The position numbers and the translations under genes are program-made. DNA of 64,000 bases, from NCBI RefSeq assembly GCF_018343515.1, contig NZ_JAGYPD010000005.1:140908-204907 (forward strand). The letters run 5' to 3'. A model generated the notes under the pieces. It was not told where the DNA came from. It worked only from the letters and a program-made list of their open reading frames with translations, and did not search any database. Position 1 is the first letter of the stretch. Every line of letters starts with the position of its first letter. Origin of the DNA: Bacillus sp. FJAT-50079 (GTDB lineage: Bacteria > Bacillota > Bacilli > Bacillales > Bacillaceae_C). Shown here one piece after another: positions 44,662 to 53,602 of this stretch.

Positions 44662-45554
44662 CAAGGTTTACCATTAAAGTACCAGCAAGCACTGCCAATC
44701 TCGGGCCGGGTTTCGACTCGGCCGGAATGGCACTTACCCGTTATTTAACATTGCATCTAGAAGAACATGACGAATGGATGTTTGAACACCATTCTGTTCA
44801 TTTACCTGAAGTAAATGACGCAAAAGAACATTTTATTTATCAAATTGCCAAAAAGACAGCGGAGCATTTCGGAGCTTCCCTTCCCGCCGCACATGTCGTC
44901 GTTGAAAGTGAGATTCCATTGGCGCGCGGGCTTGGGAGCAGCTCCTCCGCTATTATTGCTGGGATTGAGATTGCCAATCAGCTTTGCAAACTTCATTTAT
45001 CCAAAATGGATAAACTATACTTCGCCGCTGCCATTGAGGGTCACCCCGATAATGTTGCCCCTACTGTACTTGGTGGACTCGTCATTGCTTCTCAATCTTC
45101 AAATGAAGAAATTAACTATTTTCAAAAAAAAGATGATAATCTTGATTTTATCGTTTATATCCCATCGACAGAGTTAAAAACAGAAGCATCAAGAGAAGTA
45201 TTGCCTGAACAATATTCTCGTCAAAAAGCAACGAGTGCTAGCGCCATTGCTAACGTTATGTTTGCTAGTTTAATTGCCGGCGATTACGAACTAGCAGGCG
45301 AAATGATGGAAAAAGATTTATATCATGAGCCATATCGTGCTTCTCTCATTCCAAACTACGAAAAAATTCGTCATGAAGCAAAAAAACGAGGAGCATATGG
45401 AACTGTTATTAGTGGTGCAGGTCCAACAATGCTCTCACTCGCTCCAAAAGGAAAAGGTGCGGAAATTGCAGCAGCTTTGCAAGATTTGCTGCCTAACTAT
45501 TCGGTTGATGTATTGGAAATGGATTTACATGGAGTGCAGGTTGAAGAAAAATAA
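44658..45554 (+). CDS. thrB: Homoserine kinase
   Basis: A 298-aa GHMP-family kinase. The ATP-binding loop [13 protein letters not shown] is at about 88-100, the N-terminal [12 protein letters not shown] at about 7-18, and [13 protein letters not shown] forms the C-terminal GHMP motif. It phosphorylates homoserine for ThrC. Last gene of the operon. Confidence 0.97.
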   Translation: MTRFTIKVPASTANLGPGFDSAGMALTRYLTLHLEEHDEWMFEHHSVHLPEVNDAKEHFIYQIAKKTAEHFGASLPAAHVVVESEIPLARGLGSSSSAIIAGIEIANQLCKLHLSKMDKLYFAAAIEGHPDNVAPTVLGGLVIASQSSNEEINYFQKKDDNLDFIVYIPSTELKTEASREVLPEQYSRQKATSASAIANVMFASLIAGDYELAGEMMEKDLYHEPYRASLIPNYEKIRHEAKKRGAYGTVISGAGPTMLSLAPKGKGAEIAAALQDLLPNYSVDVLEMDLHGVQVEEK

Positions 45555-45561
45555 TATATGG

Positions 45562-45598
45562 GTAATGGAAAATCAATGTTTTCCATTACTCATTTTTT
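45562..45598 (+). terminator. Terminator after thrB
   Basis: GTAATGGAAAA pairs with TTTTCCATTAC, then TCATTTTTT. Confidence 0.92.
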
Positions 45599-45649
45599 GC
45601 ATTTTTCACATAAATCATTGATAATAATGACAAAGGAGGCGGCTTGTAT

Positions 45650-46813
45650 ATGGATCATTTTACTTTTTGGAATCCGACGAAATTAATTTTCGGAGAAGGG
45701 CAAGGAGAGCAATTTAAAACAGAAATACCGAAGTATGGAAAACGAGTGCTACTTGTTTATGGTGGCGGCAGTATTAAGAAAAATGGATTGTATGATCAAG
45801 TTATAAACAATTTAAAAGAGATAAATGCTGATATTTTTGAGCTTTCAGGAGTCGAACCAAATCCGCGCTTATCAACAGTACATAAAGGCGTCGCCATTTG
45901 TAAGCAAGAAAGCATTGATTTTATTTTAGCCGTCGGCGGTGGCAGTGTCATTGACTGCACAAAAGCAATTGCGGCTGGTGCAAAATTTGATGGCGATCCA
46001 TGGGATTTTGTTATGAAAAAGGAAGTGGCCACCGATGCGCTTCCGTTTGGAACGATTTTAACACTTGCCGCTACGGGGTCTGAGATGAATGCTAACTCGG
46101 TCATTACGAACTGGGAAACAAAAGAAAAGCATGGTTGGAGCAGCCCTGCTGTCTTTCCGAAGTTTTCAATTCTGGATCCTGTCAACACATTTACAGTCCC
46201 TAAAAATCAGACAATCTATGGAATTGTAGACATAATGTCACATGTATTCGAACATTATTTTCATCAAACTAAAAATACCCCATTGCAAGACCGAATGTGT
46301 GAATCAGTCTTATTAACGGTAATAGAAACCGCGCCAAAACTATTAGCTGATCTTGAAAATTATGAATATCGTGAAACGATTTTGTATTGTGGAACGATGG
46401 CTTTAAACGGAATTTTAAATATGGGCTACCGCGGTGATTGGGCAACACATAATATTGAACACGCTGTTTCAGCGGTATATGATATTCCTCATGGCGGAGG
46501 GCTGGCAATTCTATTTCCAAACTGGATGAAGTATAATCTCCATGTGAATCCAGCACGCTTTAAAAAGCTTGCAGTCAATGTGTTTGGAGTTGATCCAACA
46601 GGCAAATCGGATGAAGAAGCCGGATTAGAAGGTATTGAAAAGCTTCGCGAGTTCTGGAATAGCATTGGTGCTCCATCAACATTATCCGACTACGATATTG
46701 ATGATAGCAAACTCGAAGAAATGGCTGATAAAGCAGTCGTCCATGGAGATTTTGGTAACTTTACAAAATTAAACCGTGAAGATGTTCTCGCTATTTATAA
46801 GTCATCATTATAA
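45650..46813 (+). CDS. Iron-containing alcohol dehydrogenase (YugJ-like)
   Basis: A 387-aa group III dehydrogenase. The NAD(P) loop [14 protein letters not shown] is at about 94-107. Metal ligands fit Asp and His residues around [11 protein letters not shown] (about 195-205) and the [21 protein letters not shown] run (about 267-285). Length and sequence pattern match YugJ/BdhA-type butanol dehydrogenases. ATG at 45650 with AAAGGAGG 10 nt upstream is preferred over TTG at 45644. Single gene. Confidence 0.93.
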   Translation: MDHFTFWNPTKLIFGEGQGEQFKTEIPKYGKRVLLVYGGGSIKKNGLYDQVINNLKEINADIFELSGVEPNPRLSTVHKGVAICKQESIDFILAVGGGSVIDCTKAIAAGAKFDGDPWDFVMKKEVATDALPFGTILTLAATGSEMNANSVITNWETKEKHGWSSPAVFPKFSILDPVNTFTVPKNQTIYGIVDIMSHVFEHYFHQTKNTPLQDRMCESVLLTVIETAPKLLADLENYEYRETILYCGTMALNGILNMGYRGDWATHNIEHAVSAVYDIPHGGGLAILFPNWMKYNLHVNPARFKKLAVNVFGVDPTGKSDEEAGLEGIEKLREFWNSIGAPSTLSDYDIDDSKLEEMADKAVVHGDFGNFTKLNREDVLAIYKSSL

Positions 46814-46945
46814 TAAGAAAAGCGCAAGCGCCCGTTTAGCGACGTAACAAAAAGTTGGTGCTTTGACGTGGCCGATCCTCAAAGGAAACACGGCGAAGCA
46901 TGAAGTTTGCTAGTCGCTGGGCGGCTGGGCTAGACAAGAATATTC
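46814..46945. repeat. Interspersed repeat element, long copy
   Basis: About 130 bp directly behind the dehydrogenase stop. It begins AAAAGCGCAAGCGCCCG and ends near GCTGGGCGGCTGGGCTAGAC. Internal AGCGAC (46838-46843) can pair with GTCGCT (46913-46918), so the element can fold. GC content is well above its surroundings. The first 27 bp recur at 3951-3979. Confidence 0.78.
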
Positions 46946-46970
46946 TTCCTCTTTATTAAAAATCATGAAA

Positions 46971-47004
46971 AAAAACCTGAGATATAACGACTCAGGTTTT
47001 TTTA
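46971..47004. terminator. Bidirectional terminator
   Basis: AAAAAACCTGAG and CTCAGGTTTTTTT form a perfect 12-bp arm pair around ATATAACGA, with U-tracts both ways between convergent genes. Confidence 0.93.
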
Positions 47005-47051
47005 AATCGAGTTCTAACTAATATAATTCCCAACTAGTTAATTGCACAACC

Positions 47052-47822
47052 TCATTCTTTCACTTCAATCTGATGTTCCTCATGTTCATGCAAACCATCG
47101 TCGTTTTGTACATGAATTTGAATCGAATAGGTGCCAGCTTGCTCAAACGAAAATGCTGCGCCATATTCACCACTTTTCGTTTCGGCGGCATCGATCCAAT
47201 CACGTTTATCAGAAACATCATCATTCCAAATTTCAAAGCGGACGCGCGCCTTTTCCATCGGTCCTTCATCATCTTGAAGATGGACAATGAGCTCCGTTTC
47301 TTTCCCTTTTTCAACATTTTCAGGGTTCATGAAATGCATGCTAAATCCATCCGCCGCGTGTCCATGATGATCGTGATCACCATGATCGTGCTCCTCATGT
47401 CCATGATCTTCTTGCTCGGTGATGGCATCACCAACCGTAATTGTTTTTTTCGGCATAACATGCATTCCTCTTGCCGTTACATGAACTTGTACGTGATAAA
47501 TCGCATCATGATCAAATGCTTTGTCAACTTCATACGTTCCATCTTGATTATTTTTCGCCTCAAGCATTTCTCCTTCTTCTTTTTTCCCTTCTTCCCAAAC
47601 TTCGAATTCTACCTCATCCGCATCTGTAACTTTTTCTTCTCCTTGGGTAACAATTGATTGTAACAAGACAGTTTCTCCTACATCTGCAACCTCCGGAGTA
47701 ATTAATTCTACCTCAAGTATTTCCGGAACGTCTTCCTCACCGCTATTATTTTCATTGCTACCGCATGCCGCTAAGACAAGGGTTAATATACTAATAAAAA
47801 CAAACCAACGTATTTTTTTCAA
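47052..47822 (-). CDS. Lipoprotein with two FixH/YtkA-like domains and a His-rich linker
   Basis: A 256-aa lipoprotein: signal with lipobox LAAC (Cys about 20), a YtkA-like Ig-type domain (about 38-130), a linker of about 20 residues with alternating His, Asp and Glu (QEDHGHEEHDHGDHDHHGH, about 137-155), and a second such domain (about 163-250). The TTG start at 47822 has GGAGAG 7 nt upstream. FixH/YtkA domains are associated with copper and cytochrome oxidase assembly; the linker looks metal-binding. It is the last gene after a two-component system, so it may be its target or partner. Metal identity is inference. Confidence 0.85.
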   Translation of the reverse strand: MKKIRWFVFISILTLVLAACGSNENNSGEEDVPEILEVELITPEVADVGETVLLQSIVTQGEEKVTDADEVEFEVWEEGKKEEGEMLEAKNNQDGTYEVDKAFDHDAIYHVQVHVTARGMHVMPKKTITVGDAITEQEDHGHEEHDHGDHDHHGHAADGFSMHFMNPENVEKGKETELIVHLQDDEGPMEKARVRFEIWNDDVSDKRDWIDAAETKSGEYGAAFSFEQAGTYSIQIHVQNDDGLHEHEEHQIEVKE

Positions 47823-47915
47823 ATTTCTTCTCTCCAATACCTATTAATTTTCTTCTAACCTAAGCATACACTGCTTTTGTGTGAACGATGTGAAGTTTTC
47901 GTTACAAAAGAGGGA

Positions 47916-49313
47916 TCATTCATTTTCAAGCAAAAGCGGCAATCGAATCGAAATCGTTGTGCCTTTTTGAAGTTCGCTTTCAATTTCCAGCGTTCCGCCA
48001 TGGAGCTTTGTTAACTGTTCCACAATCGATAATCCTAGCCCAGTCCCTCCCTCTTTCCTTGTCCGAGCTTTATTGACTCGATAAAATCGTTGTGTTATTT
48101 TTTCTAAATCAACTGGTGGAATACCTTTCCCATTATCCTTTATACGGATTATACCGAACCCCTCTTCTTTCTTTAGAGAAACAAAAATCTTTCCAGCTTG
48201 CCCCGTATAGCGAATCGCATTATCAAGTATATTTAAAAGCATTTGTTCTAAACGTTCACTATCTGCATTCACAATTAATTCATAATCGAGCTGTTTGTCT
48301 AATTGAATCTGTTTATCCTTTACAAGTTGATCGACCTTTTCTAACGATTCTTCAATCGTTTGCGCTAACGGAATCGGCATCTTCTCCAAGCTAAATTCCT
48401 TCGATTCCAGCTTTGCCAGTTCCATCAAATCTCCGACGAGCCGCTCCATCCGCCGCGATTCCCGCAAAATTATATGCTGATATTTCTGTACGTCTTTTTC
48501 AGGGGCAATCCCCATGTGGATCGCCTCTGAGTATCCTTTTATATAACTTAACGGCGTACGCAGCTCATGGGACACATTTTCCAAAAATCGTCTTCTTTCT
48601 TCGTCTTCTTTTTGAATTGATTCAGCCATATCATTAAAGGTTTGTGCTAGTTGACCAATCTCATCATCTTTATATTGGGCAATCCTAGCTGATAAATTTC
48701 CTTCTGACACTTGCTTTGCTGCCAATTTCATTTCCTGCAACGGTTGAATGACATGGCGTATCCATTTAACCCCAATTGTTAAACCAATAATTAAAAACAA
48801 AGCTGCCCCTGCAATCCAATAAAGCGTATAATAGGAAGTCATTTCGCTTACATTTTCTAATGGATAATATAAATAAATAATTCCTTCTAATTTTTTCTCG
48901 TCTAACAGTGGCACGACAACGGAGATTACTTCGCGATTTAATCGTTTTACAAATCCTTTATGATAAACCGTTTCTCCATTTAGTAGCATTTCACGGTCCT
49001 CACCATTAATCAGGGCATCGTAATCGACTTCAAATGGAAGGCACATACTTAATTCACGTGGATTCCTTACCGCAAACACTTCAAAATTGGATTTGCTATT
49101 AAAAAAATTGATTTCATCAATAAATGAATCGGTGACAGGTCCTTTCTCATAGGAATGAGCTAAGCGCTCTCCTGTCATCTGTAACTCACCTTCCATATTT
49201 TTCACGTAGAAGCGTTCGTATAAAACATTAGAAAAGAAATAGGCATAAAAAATTGAAGCAATCAAAGCAATCAATAAGACAAAGGAGAGTTTACGCGAGA
49301 GACTAATTTTCAT
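47916..49313 (-). CDS. Sensor histidine kinase
   Basis: A 465-aa membrane kinase: helix 1 at about 9-30, an extracytoplasmic sensor of about 130 residues, helix 2 at about 162-183, HAMP about 184-236, phospho-acceptor His in ENVSHELRTPLSYIKG (H249), and ATPase boxes DNAIRY, DNGKGIPP and GGTGLGLSIV. ATG overlaps the regulator gene by 4 nt. The signal is unknown; neighbours are two lipoproteins. Confidence 0.95.
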   Translation of the reverse strand: MKISLSRKLSFVLLIALIASIFYAYFFSNVLYERFYVKNMEGELQMTGERLAHSYEKGPVTDSFIDEINFFNSKSNFEVFAVRNPRELSMCLPFEVDYDALINGEDREMLLNGETVYHKGFVKRLNREVISVVVPLLDEKKLEGIIYLYYPLENVSEMTSYYTLYWIAGAALFLIIGLTIGVKWIRHVIQPLQEMKLAAKQVSEGNLSARIAQYKDDEIGQLAQTFNDMAESIQKEDEERRRFLENVSHELRTPLSYIKGYSEAIHMGIAPEKDVQKYQHIILRESRRMERLVGDLMELAKLESKEFSLEKMPIPLAQTIEESLEKVDQLVKDKQIQLDKQLDYELIVNADSERLEQMLLNILDNAIRYTGQAGKIFVSLKKEEGFGIIRIKDNGKGIPPVDLEKITQRFYRVNKARTRKEGGTGLGLSIVEQLTKLHGGTLEIESELQKGTTISIRLPLLLENE

Positions 49314-49987
49314 TTTAGCACCTCAAATTTATAGCCGCTGCCCCATATCGTTTGAATACGACTCCCTGCTTCCTTTCCCATCTTCATTCGTAATGTTTTT
49401 ATATGTGTGTCCACCGTGCGTGGGCCGCCTTGATAATCGATCCCCCAAACGAAATCTAATAACTCTTCCCGTGTATATACTTTTTCAGGACGACTCATTA
49501 ACATTTTAAGCAGTTCAAATTCTTTATATGTAATATTAACCGGCTTATTTGCAATCGTAAGTGTTCTCGCATCGATATCAAGCTTGATTACTCCATATTC
49601 AATCGCTGCATTTGATTTGTTTTCATACGATGTTCTTCGTAAAACAGCATCAATTCTAGCAACAAGCTCACCAGGAGAAAATGGCTTCACAATATAATCA
49701 TCGCCGCCAAGCTGAAGTCCTTTCACTTTATCCCATTCTTCCCCCTTAGCCGTTAAAAAAATAATCGGGATCCGGCTAGTTTTTCGTATATGCTTGCAAA
49801 TTTCAAAGCCATCTATTTCAGGCAGCATAATATCTAACAAAATTAAATCGACTTGATTATTTGCTAATTTTTCATCCACTTCACGATCGTCAGCCGCTTC
49901 AGACGTTTCATATCCTGAATTGTGTAAATACATAGCAATGAGCTGCCTCATATCAGCCTCATCATCAACAATTAATATGTTTACCAT
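49310..49987 (-). CDS. OmpR-family response regulator
   Basis: A 225-aa regulator. The receiver carries DDEAD (about 8-12), the phospho-acceptor Asp in LILLDIMLPEIDGF (about 52), the Thr in FLTAK and the Lys in DDYIVKPFSP. The C-terminal OmpR winged helix (about 130-224) ends in RIQTIWGSGYKFEV. It overlaps the upstream lipoprotein gene by 7 nt and the kinase gene by 4 nt. Confidence 0.96.
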   Translation of the reverse strand: MVNILIVDDEADMRQLIAMYLHNSGYETSEAADDREVDEKLANNQVDLILLDIMLPEIDGFEICKHIRKTSRIPIIFLTAKGEEWDKVKGLQLGGDDYIVKPFSPGELVARIDAVLRRTSYENKSNAAIEYGVIKLDIDARTLTIANKPVNITYKEFELLKMLMSRPEKVYTREELLDFVWGIDYQGGPRTVDTHIKTLRMKMGKEAGSRIQTIWGSGYKFEVLK

Positions 49988-50958
49988 TCTTCCACCTTCT
50001 CACGTGTAAAAATGACGAACGGTCCTTTTCCAACCTCAGCTTGCCGTTCAATTTTGAGCGTTTCTGGATTAAGCCAATAGAGTGTATCACTATCAAACCC
50101 AGCCACAATTACGTTCCCAGCAAAAAAGCTTAAAGCAAACGGATTTGCTCCGACTTCGACCTGATTTATAAGTTGCTTTTCTTCATTGAAGTGGTAAAGC
50201 ATATTTGTACCGTGACTTATTGCATAAATGCCAAATTCATTTTCATAAAAGTCCACTGGCATCAGCGGAGCAGAAAGTTCTTCTTTTAACTGATCAGATT
50301 TCAATGAATAAACAGAAATAAATGATTGTGCTTTATTGCCTGATCCATGTCCACCAAGCCATAATTCATCTGCATCCTTTCGAATAAGCATGCCCGTTGC
50401 GGAAGGAATGATCTTCATTTCTGCTTCAAGCGTAAGTGTCTGCAAATCAATGATCGATAGCTTCGTCCCTTGGTACGAAGCAACGTACACATGTTGATCA
50501 TCTGCCTGCATCGTTAATGGATAGGTATCCGTTTTTATATGATTCGTTTCTTTTCCTGAGTAATCAAAAAAGCGGATTTCATTGCGAATTTTATCTGTAA
50601 AAGCTAATTTTGAAATTGATTCAATATCGAGTCCATTCGTAATCCCTTTACCTGTCTTAATCGAGCTTTTTTGTTCCCCTGTCTTTAGGGAAAATATATC
50701 AACTTCTTCAAGCTCTGTTCCGTATAAAATTAATGTATCTCCATCCGAAAGCAGTCGGCCTCCCGTATACATCTTATTTAAATGCCAGTGTGCAATTCTT
50801 TTACCGGTTTCATTTAAAAAATCAATGCCATGGTCCCGCACGTTTAATGTCGCAACAAATGGCTGATTCTCGTCAATCGGAGCATACTTTTCCTTCTGAC
50901 AGCCACTAAGCAGAATGCATACAAACGTTATAACGAGGACCCATTTGTTGTTATTCAT
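49981..50958 (-). CDS. Beta-propeller lipoprotein (YncE-like)
   Basis: A 325-aa exported lipoprotein (lipobox LSGC, Cys about 20) built of repeated 35-45-residue blade-like units: VATLNVRDHGIDFLN, EVDIFSLKTGE, VASYQGTKLSIIDLQTLTLE, VAGFDSDTLYWLNPETLKI. The pattern is that of YncE/YVTN-type propellers. It is the first gene of a regulator-kinase-FixH-like operon, so it may sense or present the signal. No enzyme motif is seen. Confidence 0.82.
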   Translation of the reverse strand: MNNNKWVLVITFVCILLSGCQKEKYAPIDENQPFVATLNVRDHGIDFLNETGKRIAHWHLNKMYTGGRLLSDGDTLILYGTELEEVDIFSLKTGEQKSSIKTGKGITNGLDIESISKLAFTDKIRNEIRFFDYSGKETNHIKTDTYPLTMQADDQHVYVASYQGTKLSIIDLQTLTLEAEMKIIPSATGMLIRKDADELWLGGHGSGNKAQSFISVYSLKSDQLKEELSAPLMPVDFYENEFGIYAISHGTNMLYHFNEEKQLINQVEVGANPFALSFFAGNVIVAGFDSDTLYWLNPETLKIERQAEVGKGPFVIFTREKVEEW

Positions 50959-51115
50959 TTTCTCACACCTTTATCGTGATCAGCTTCACATCTACCAATA
51001 ATCATACATGAGATTTGTGATATTTTGATGAAATGACTATGGACATTTAAAAAAATAACGTAAAACGGAGCAAATTTTGATTGAAGTGTAGCGCAGTGCC
51101 GTGCGTTTTTAATTT

Positions 51116-51211
51116 AATTGCGCCACTTTGAGGGTGAATTGCGTAAGTTTCGGAGTAATTGCGCCACTTCGAATGTTAATTGCTCCACTTTCGCCCATAA
51201 TTGCGTAACTT
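51116..51211. repeat. Tandem array, 20-21-bp unit, about 5 copies
   Basis: AATTGCG(C/T)(C/A)ACTT-type cores start at 51116, 51137, 51157, 51178 and 51199, spacings 21, 20, 21 and 21. The first half of each unit is conserved, the second half varies. CC-A and TA-A core forms are interleaved. It lies in the 325-bp gap between the propeller lipoprotein and deacetylase genes. No coding capacity. Confidence 0.88.
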
Positions 51212-51229
51212 CTACCTTTCCTACTAAAA

Positions 51230-51273
51230 AGACTATTAATAAATTTCCTTTTAACGAAATTTATCAATAGTCT
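51230..51273 (-). terminator. Terminator after the polysaccharide deacetylase
   Basis: AGACTATTAATAAATTT and AAATTTATCAATAGTCT pair with one mismatch; TTTTTAG follows on the minus strand. Confidence 0.88.
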
Positions 51274-51283
51274 AGACGTACAT

Positions 51284-52192
51284 TCACTTAAATTGAATAG
51301 GTTCCATATCTTCATAAATGGATTTCATCTCATATCCGTTATCTTGTAAATAAATAAGTAATTTTTCGATATGATCTATTGTTGATTGTTTTTCGTGCAA
51401 TAAAATGACGAGTGGCTGTTTATTAACCAATTGCTCGATTTGCTCAATTACATTCTGTACATACGATCCGTTGGTTAGTTTCCAGTCAGTTGAATCGATA
51501 TTCCAATCCCACATAAGCAAATGTTCCTGATCGATAGCAGTTCTAAACGGAGCAGTTACATAAGGCTTAGATCCATATGGAGCTCGAATAAGTCTCGTAT
51601 GAACATTTGTAAGTTCTTCCACACGATTAATCGCCTGTTGCATCTCAGCTATAAAACTAGCAGGGGATTTATATATCTTTGCAACCGTATGGGAAACCCC
51701 ATGAACACCAACCGTATGCCCCTCCTCAACCATGAGCTTTACTGCATTCGCATGCATGTTCATATTTGGCTCCAGCATAAAAAAAGTTGCTTTCGCATCA
51801 TATTTCTTTAGTATTTGCAGCAATTTCTCCGAAGATGAATGCGGACCATCGTCAAAAGTTAAATAAACCACTTTTCCAATTTGCAATTGTGATTGAGGTT
51901 CGCTCTGCTCCTTCTCTTCTTTCATGATTTCTTCTTTTCTTTCCAGATCCTGATCTTTTTCTTCTTGTTTATAAGAGGCATTTGGTTGATTAGCATGATG
52001 TTTCTCTACGATCGGCTGATCAATTTTCACGACTTCTTCAACATTATTTTTTGCCAATGTCTGATGCTCCTTTGTAATATCTTTGGCATTAGTAAAATAG
52101 TAAAATGAAAGAATCGTAAGAAGCAACATCCCTCCTACTAATATTTTCCCCCTGAGATTTAATTTCACCCTTTTTCTCTCTGTCTCCCCCAC
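51284..52192 (-). CDS. Membrane-anchored polysaccharide deacetylase
   Basis: A protein of up to 302 aa with an N-terminal anchor helix (about 16-34), a charged Glu/Lys/Gln linker (about 60-100) and a NodB domain (about 107-295). NodB motifs: TFDDGPHS, HGVSH (metal His pair, His-x3-His), RAPYGS, DWNIDSTDW and LLHE. It deacetylates a cell-wall or surface polysaccharide, probably peptidoglycan N-acetyl groups. The GTG at 52192 has no clear site; another GTG at 52168 is possible. It lies between two divergent two-component modules. Confidence 0.9.
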   Translation of the reverse strand: MGETERKRVKLNLRGKILVGGMLLLTILSFYYFTNAKDITKEHQTLAKNNVEEVVKIDQPIVEKHHANQPNASYKQEEKDQDLERKEEIMKEEKEQSEPQSQLQIGKVVYLTFDDGPHSSSEKLLQILKKYDAKATFFMLEPNMNMHANAVKLMVEEGHTVGVHGVSHTVAKIYKSPASFIAEMQQAINRVEELTNVHTRLIRAPYGSKPYVTAPFRTAIDQEHLLMWDWNIDSTDWKLTNGSYVQNVIEQIEQLVNKQPLVILLHEKQSTIDHIEKLLIYLQDNGYEMKSIYEDMEPIQFK

Positions 52193-52253
52193 TTTTTCTC
52201 ATCCCTTCAACATGTTTCGACTTACTTCATCATATCTTTTATTTGAGTGAAAA

Positions 52254-52308
52254 GGGTAACAAAATAATGACAATATTTGCTATGAAAATTGTCACTTTTT
52301 TGTTACCC
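52254..52308. promoter_or_regulatory. 55-bp long inverted repeat between divergent genes
   Basis: GGGTAACAAAA-TAA-TGACAAT (52254-52274) faces ATTGTCA-CTT-TTTTGTTACCC (52288-52308) across 13 nt. Eighteen of 21 arm positions are complementary. It overlaps the -35 (TTGTCA, 52289-52294) of a plausible promoter (TATATA at 52311-52316) for the lipoprotein-regulator-kinase operon, and lies 61 nt before the divergent deacetylase. It looks like an operator or two nested operators. Confidence 0.82.
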
Positions 52309-52355
52309 CGTATATATTTGAGATTGATATACTTACTATTAATGGAGGTTTACAT

Positions 52356-53588
52356 ATGAAATATTTATTTCTGGCCATTCTTTCTGCCTTCTTTTTATCT
52401 GGTTGTATTCGAATTCAATCAAATACATCTTTAATGATTCCACCAGAGCTCCCAGGTAAGGAGGCCGAAATTACAGCTGCCTTTTCAACTTATTTACCGA
52501 AAAATGCCGAGTTACTCACACCAGTAAATAATCAGATCAATGGTCCTACTTTACTTGTAGATCTAGATGGTGACGGAGTCGATGAGGCCGTGCTTTTCTA
52601 TAAGACAGAAGATCGTACTGAGCGGCTCAAAGGCTTGATTTTGTCCTATAAAAATGGCTGGAAGAAACTTGCCGAAATCGATGGGATTGGAACGCGCCTG
52701 ATCGATTTACAATTTGCAGATTTGTCGAATGACGGAAAAAAAGAAATCATTGCTGGTTTTGCTTATTCGGAGAATTCAACTGAGCACGGTTTACTCGTTT
52801 ATGAAATTTTTTCTAATCATACCCCTACACTGTTATTAGACTCCGCCTATACGGGATTTCTCTTGGATGATTTTGATCATGGCGGTAAAGATAGTCTTGT
52901 ATTACTTAAATTTGATAAAGGTAAGCAAAATACCGTGTTTTTGTATCAATATCATGATCAGCATTTACAAATAATGAATCAACTAGAGCTTGATCCATAT
53001 ATCAATGGCTACGAAGAGATCATTAGCGGTCAAATCTCACAGACTAAAAAGGGATTGATGCTTGACGCTGGCATCGGAGCACATTCAGCAACAACGTTTA
53101 TTATTGAAGTGAAAGGCACCCATTTACTGGAACTATTTACAGATAACAAAGATCTAACTTATAAAGCATCAATGGTTTTTAGTAAAGATACAAACCATGA
53201 CGGTATTCTTGAATTTGGGATGCTAGAGGAGCCTTATATGGAAGAACCTCTTCCTTATGTAGAAACAAATTATTTCACTGTATACTATCAACTAGATGAT
53301 CAATTAAATGTAAATAAAACGGCTAACTACTTTATTAACTATGAATATAACTATCAAATTGAATTTCCACTTGATTCACCAGCATTAGAAATAAGATCAT
53401 CGGAAAATCGCAAGTATATCGAGGTTTTACACCCGAAAACGAAGGAAGTTCTTTTTGATGTATTCGTTTCAGATATGCAGCTACAATCACAATCAGACTG
53501 GAAAAAACTAGCCGAATCAAATAATTTAGTTTATTTAACAAAGACGATTGATTACGACAAGTCCATTCAATTTACATTGTTAAAATGA
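52356..53588 (+). CDS. Lipoprotein with FG-GAP/VCBS-like propeller repeats
   Basis: A 410-aa lipoprotein (lipobox LSGC, Cys about 17). Calcium-binding-like repeats recur: DLDGDGVDEAVLFY (about 69), DLSNDGKKEIIAGF (about 126), DFDHGGKDSLVLL (about 172), DTNHDGILEFGM (about 278). They fit FG-GAP/VCBS-type blades of an integrin-like propeller. GGAGG precedes ATG. It is the first gene of an operon with a response regulator and kinase. The extracellular ligand is unknown. Confidence 0.85.
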   Translation: MKYLFLAILSAFFLSGCIRIQSNTSLMIPPELPGKEAEITAAFSTYLPKNAELLTPVNNQINGPTLLVDLDGDGVDEAVLFYKTEDRTERLKGLILSYKNGWKKLAEIDGIGTRLIDLQFADLSNDGKKEIIAGFAYSENSTEHGLLVYEIFSNHTPTLLLDSAYTGFLLDDFDHGGKDSLVLLKFDKGKQNTVFLYQYHDQHLQIMNQLELDPYINGYEEIISGQISQTKKGLMLDAGIGAHSATTFIIEVKGTHLLELFTDNKDLTYKASMVFSKDTNHDGILEFGMLEEPYMEEPLPYVETNYFTVYYQLDDQLNVNKTANYFINYEYNYQIEFPLDSPALEIRSSENRKYIEVLHPKTKEVLFDVFVSDMQLQSQSDWKKLAESNNLVYLTKTIDYDKSIQFTLLK

Positions 53589-53602
53589 TAGAGGGGTTAC
53601 AC

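Noticed and set aside
47073..47657. 194-aa frame opposite the His-rich lipoprotein
   Set aside because: Its Ile/Phe/Met-rich text is the antisense of Asp/Glu/His-rich codons; no RBS or motif.
51109..51315. 68-aa frame across the second 21-bp array
   Set aside because: It spans the deacetylase terminator and the repeats, lacks an RBS and has no protein-like composition.
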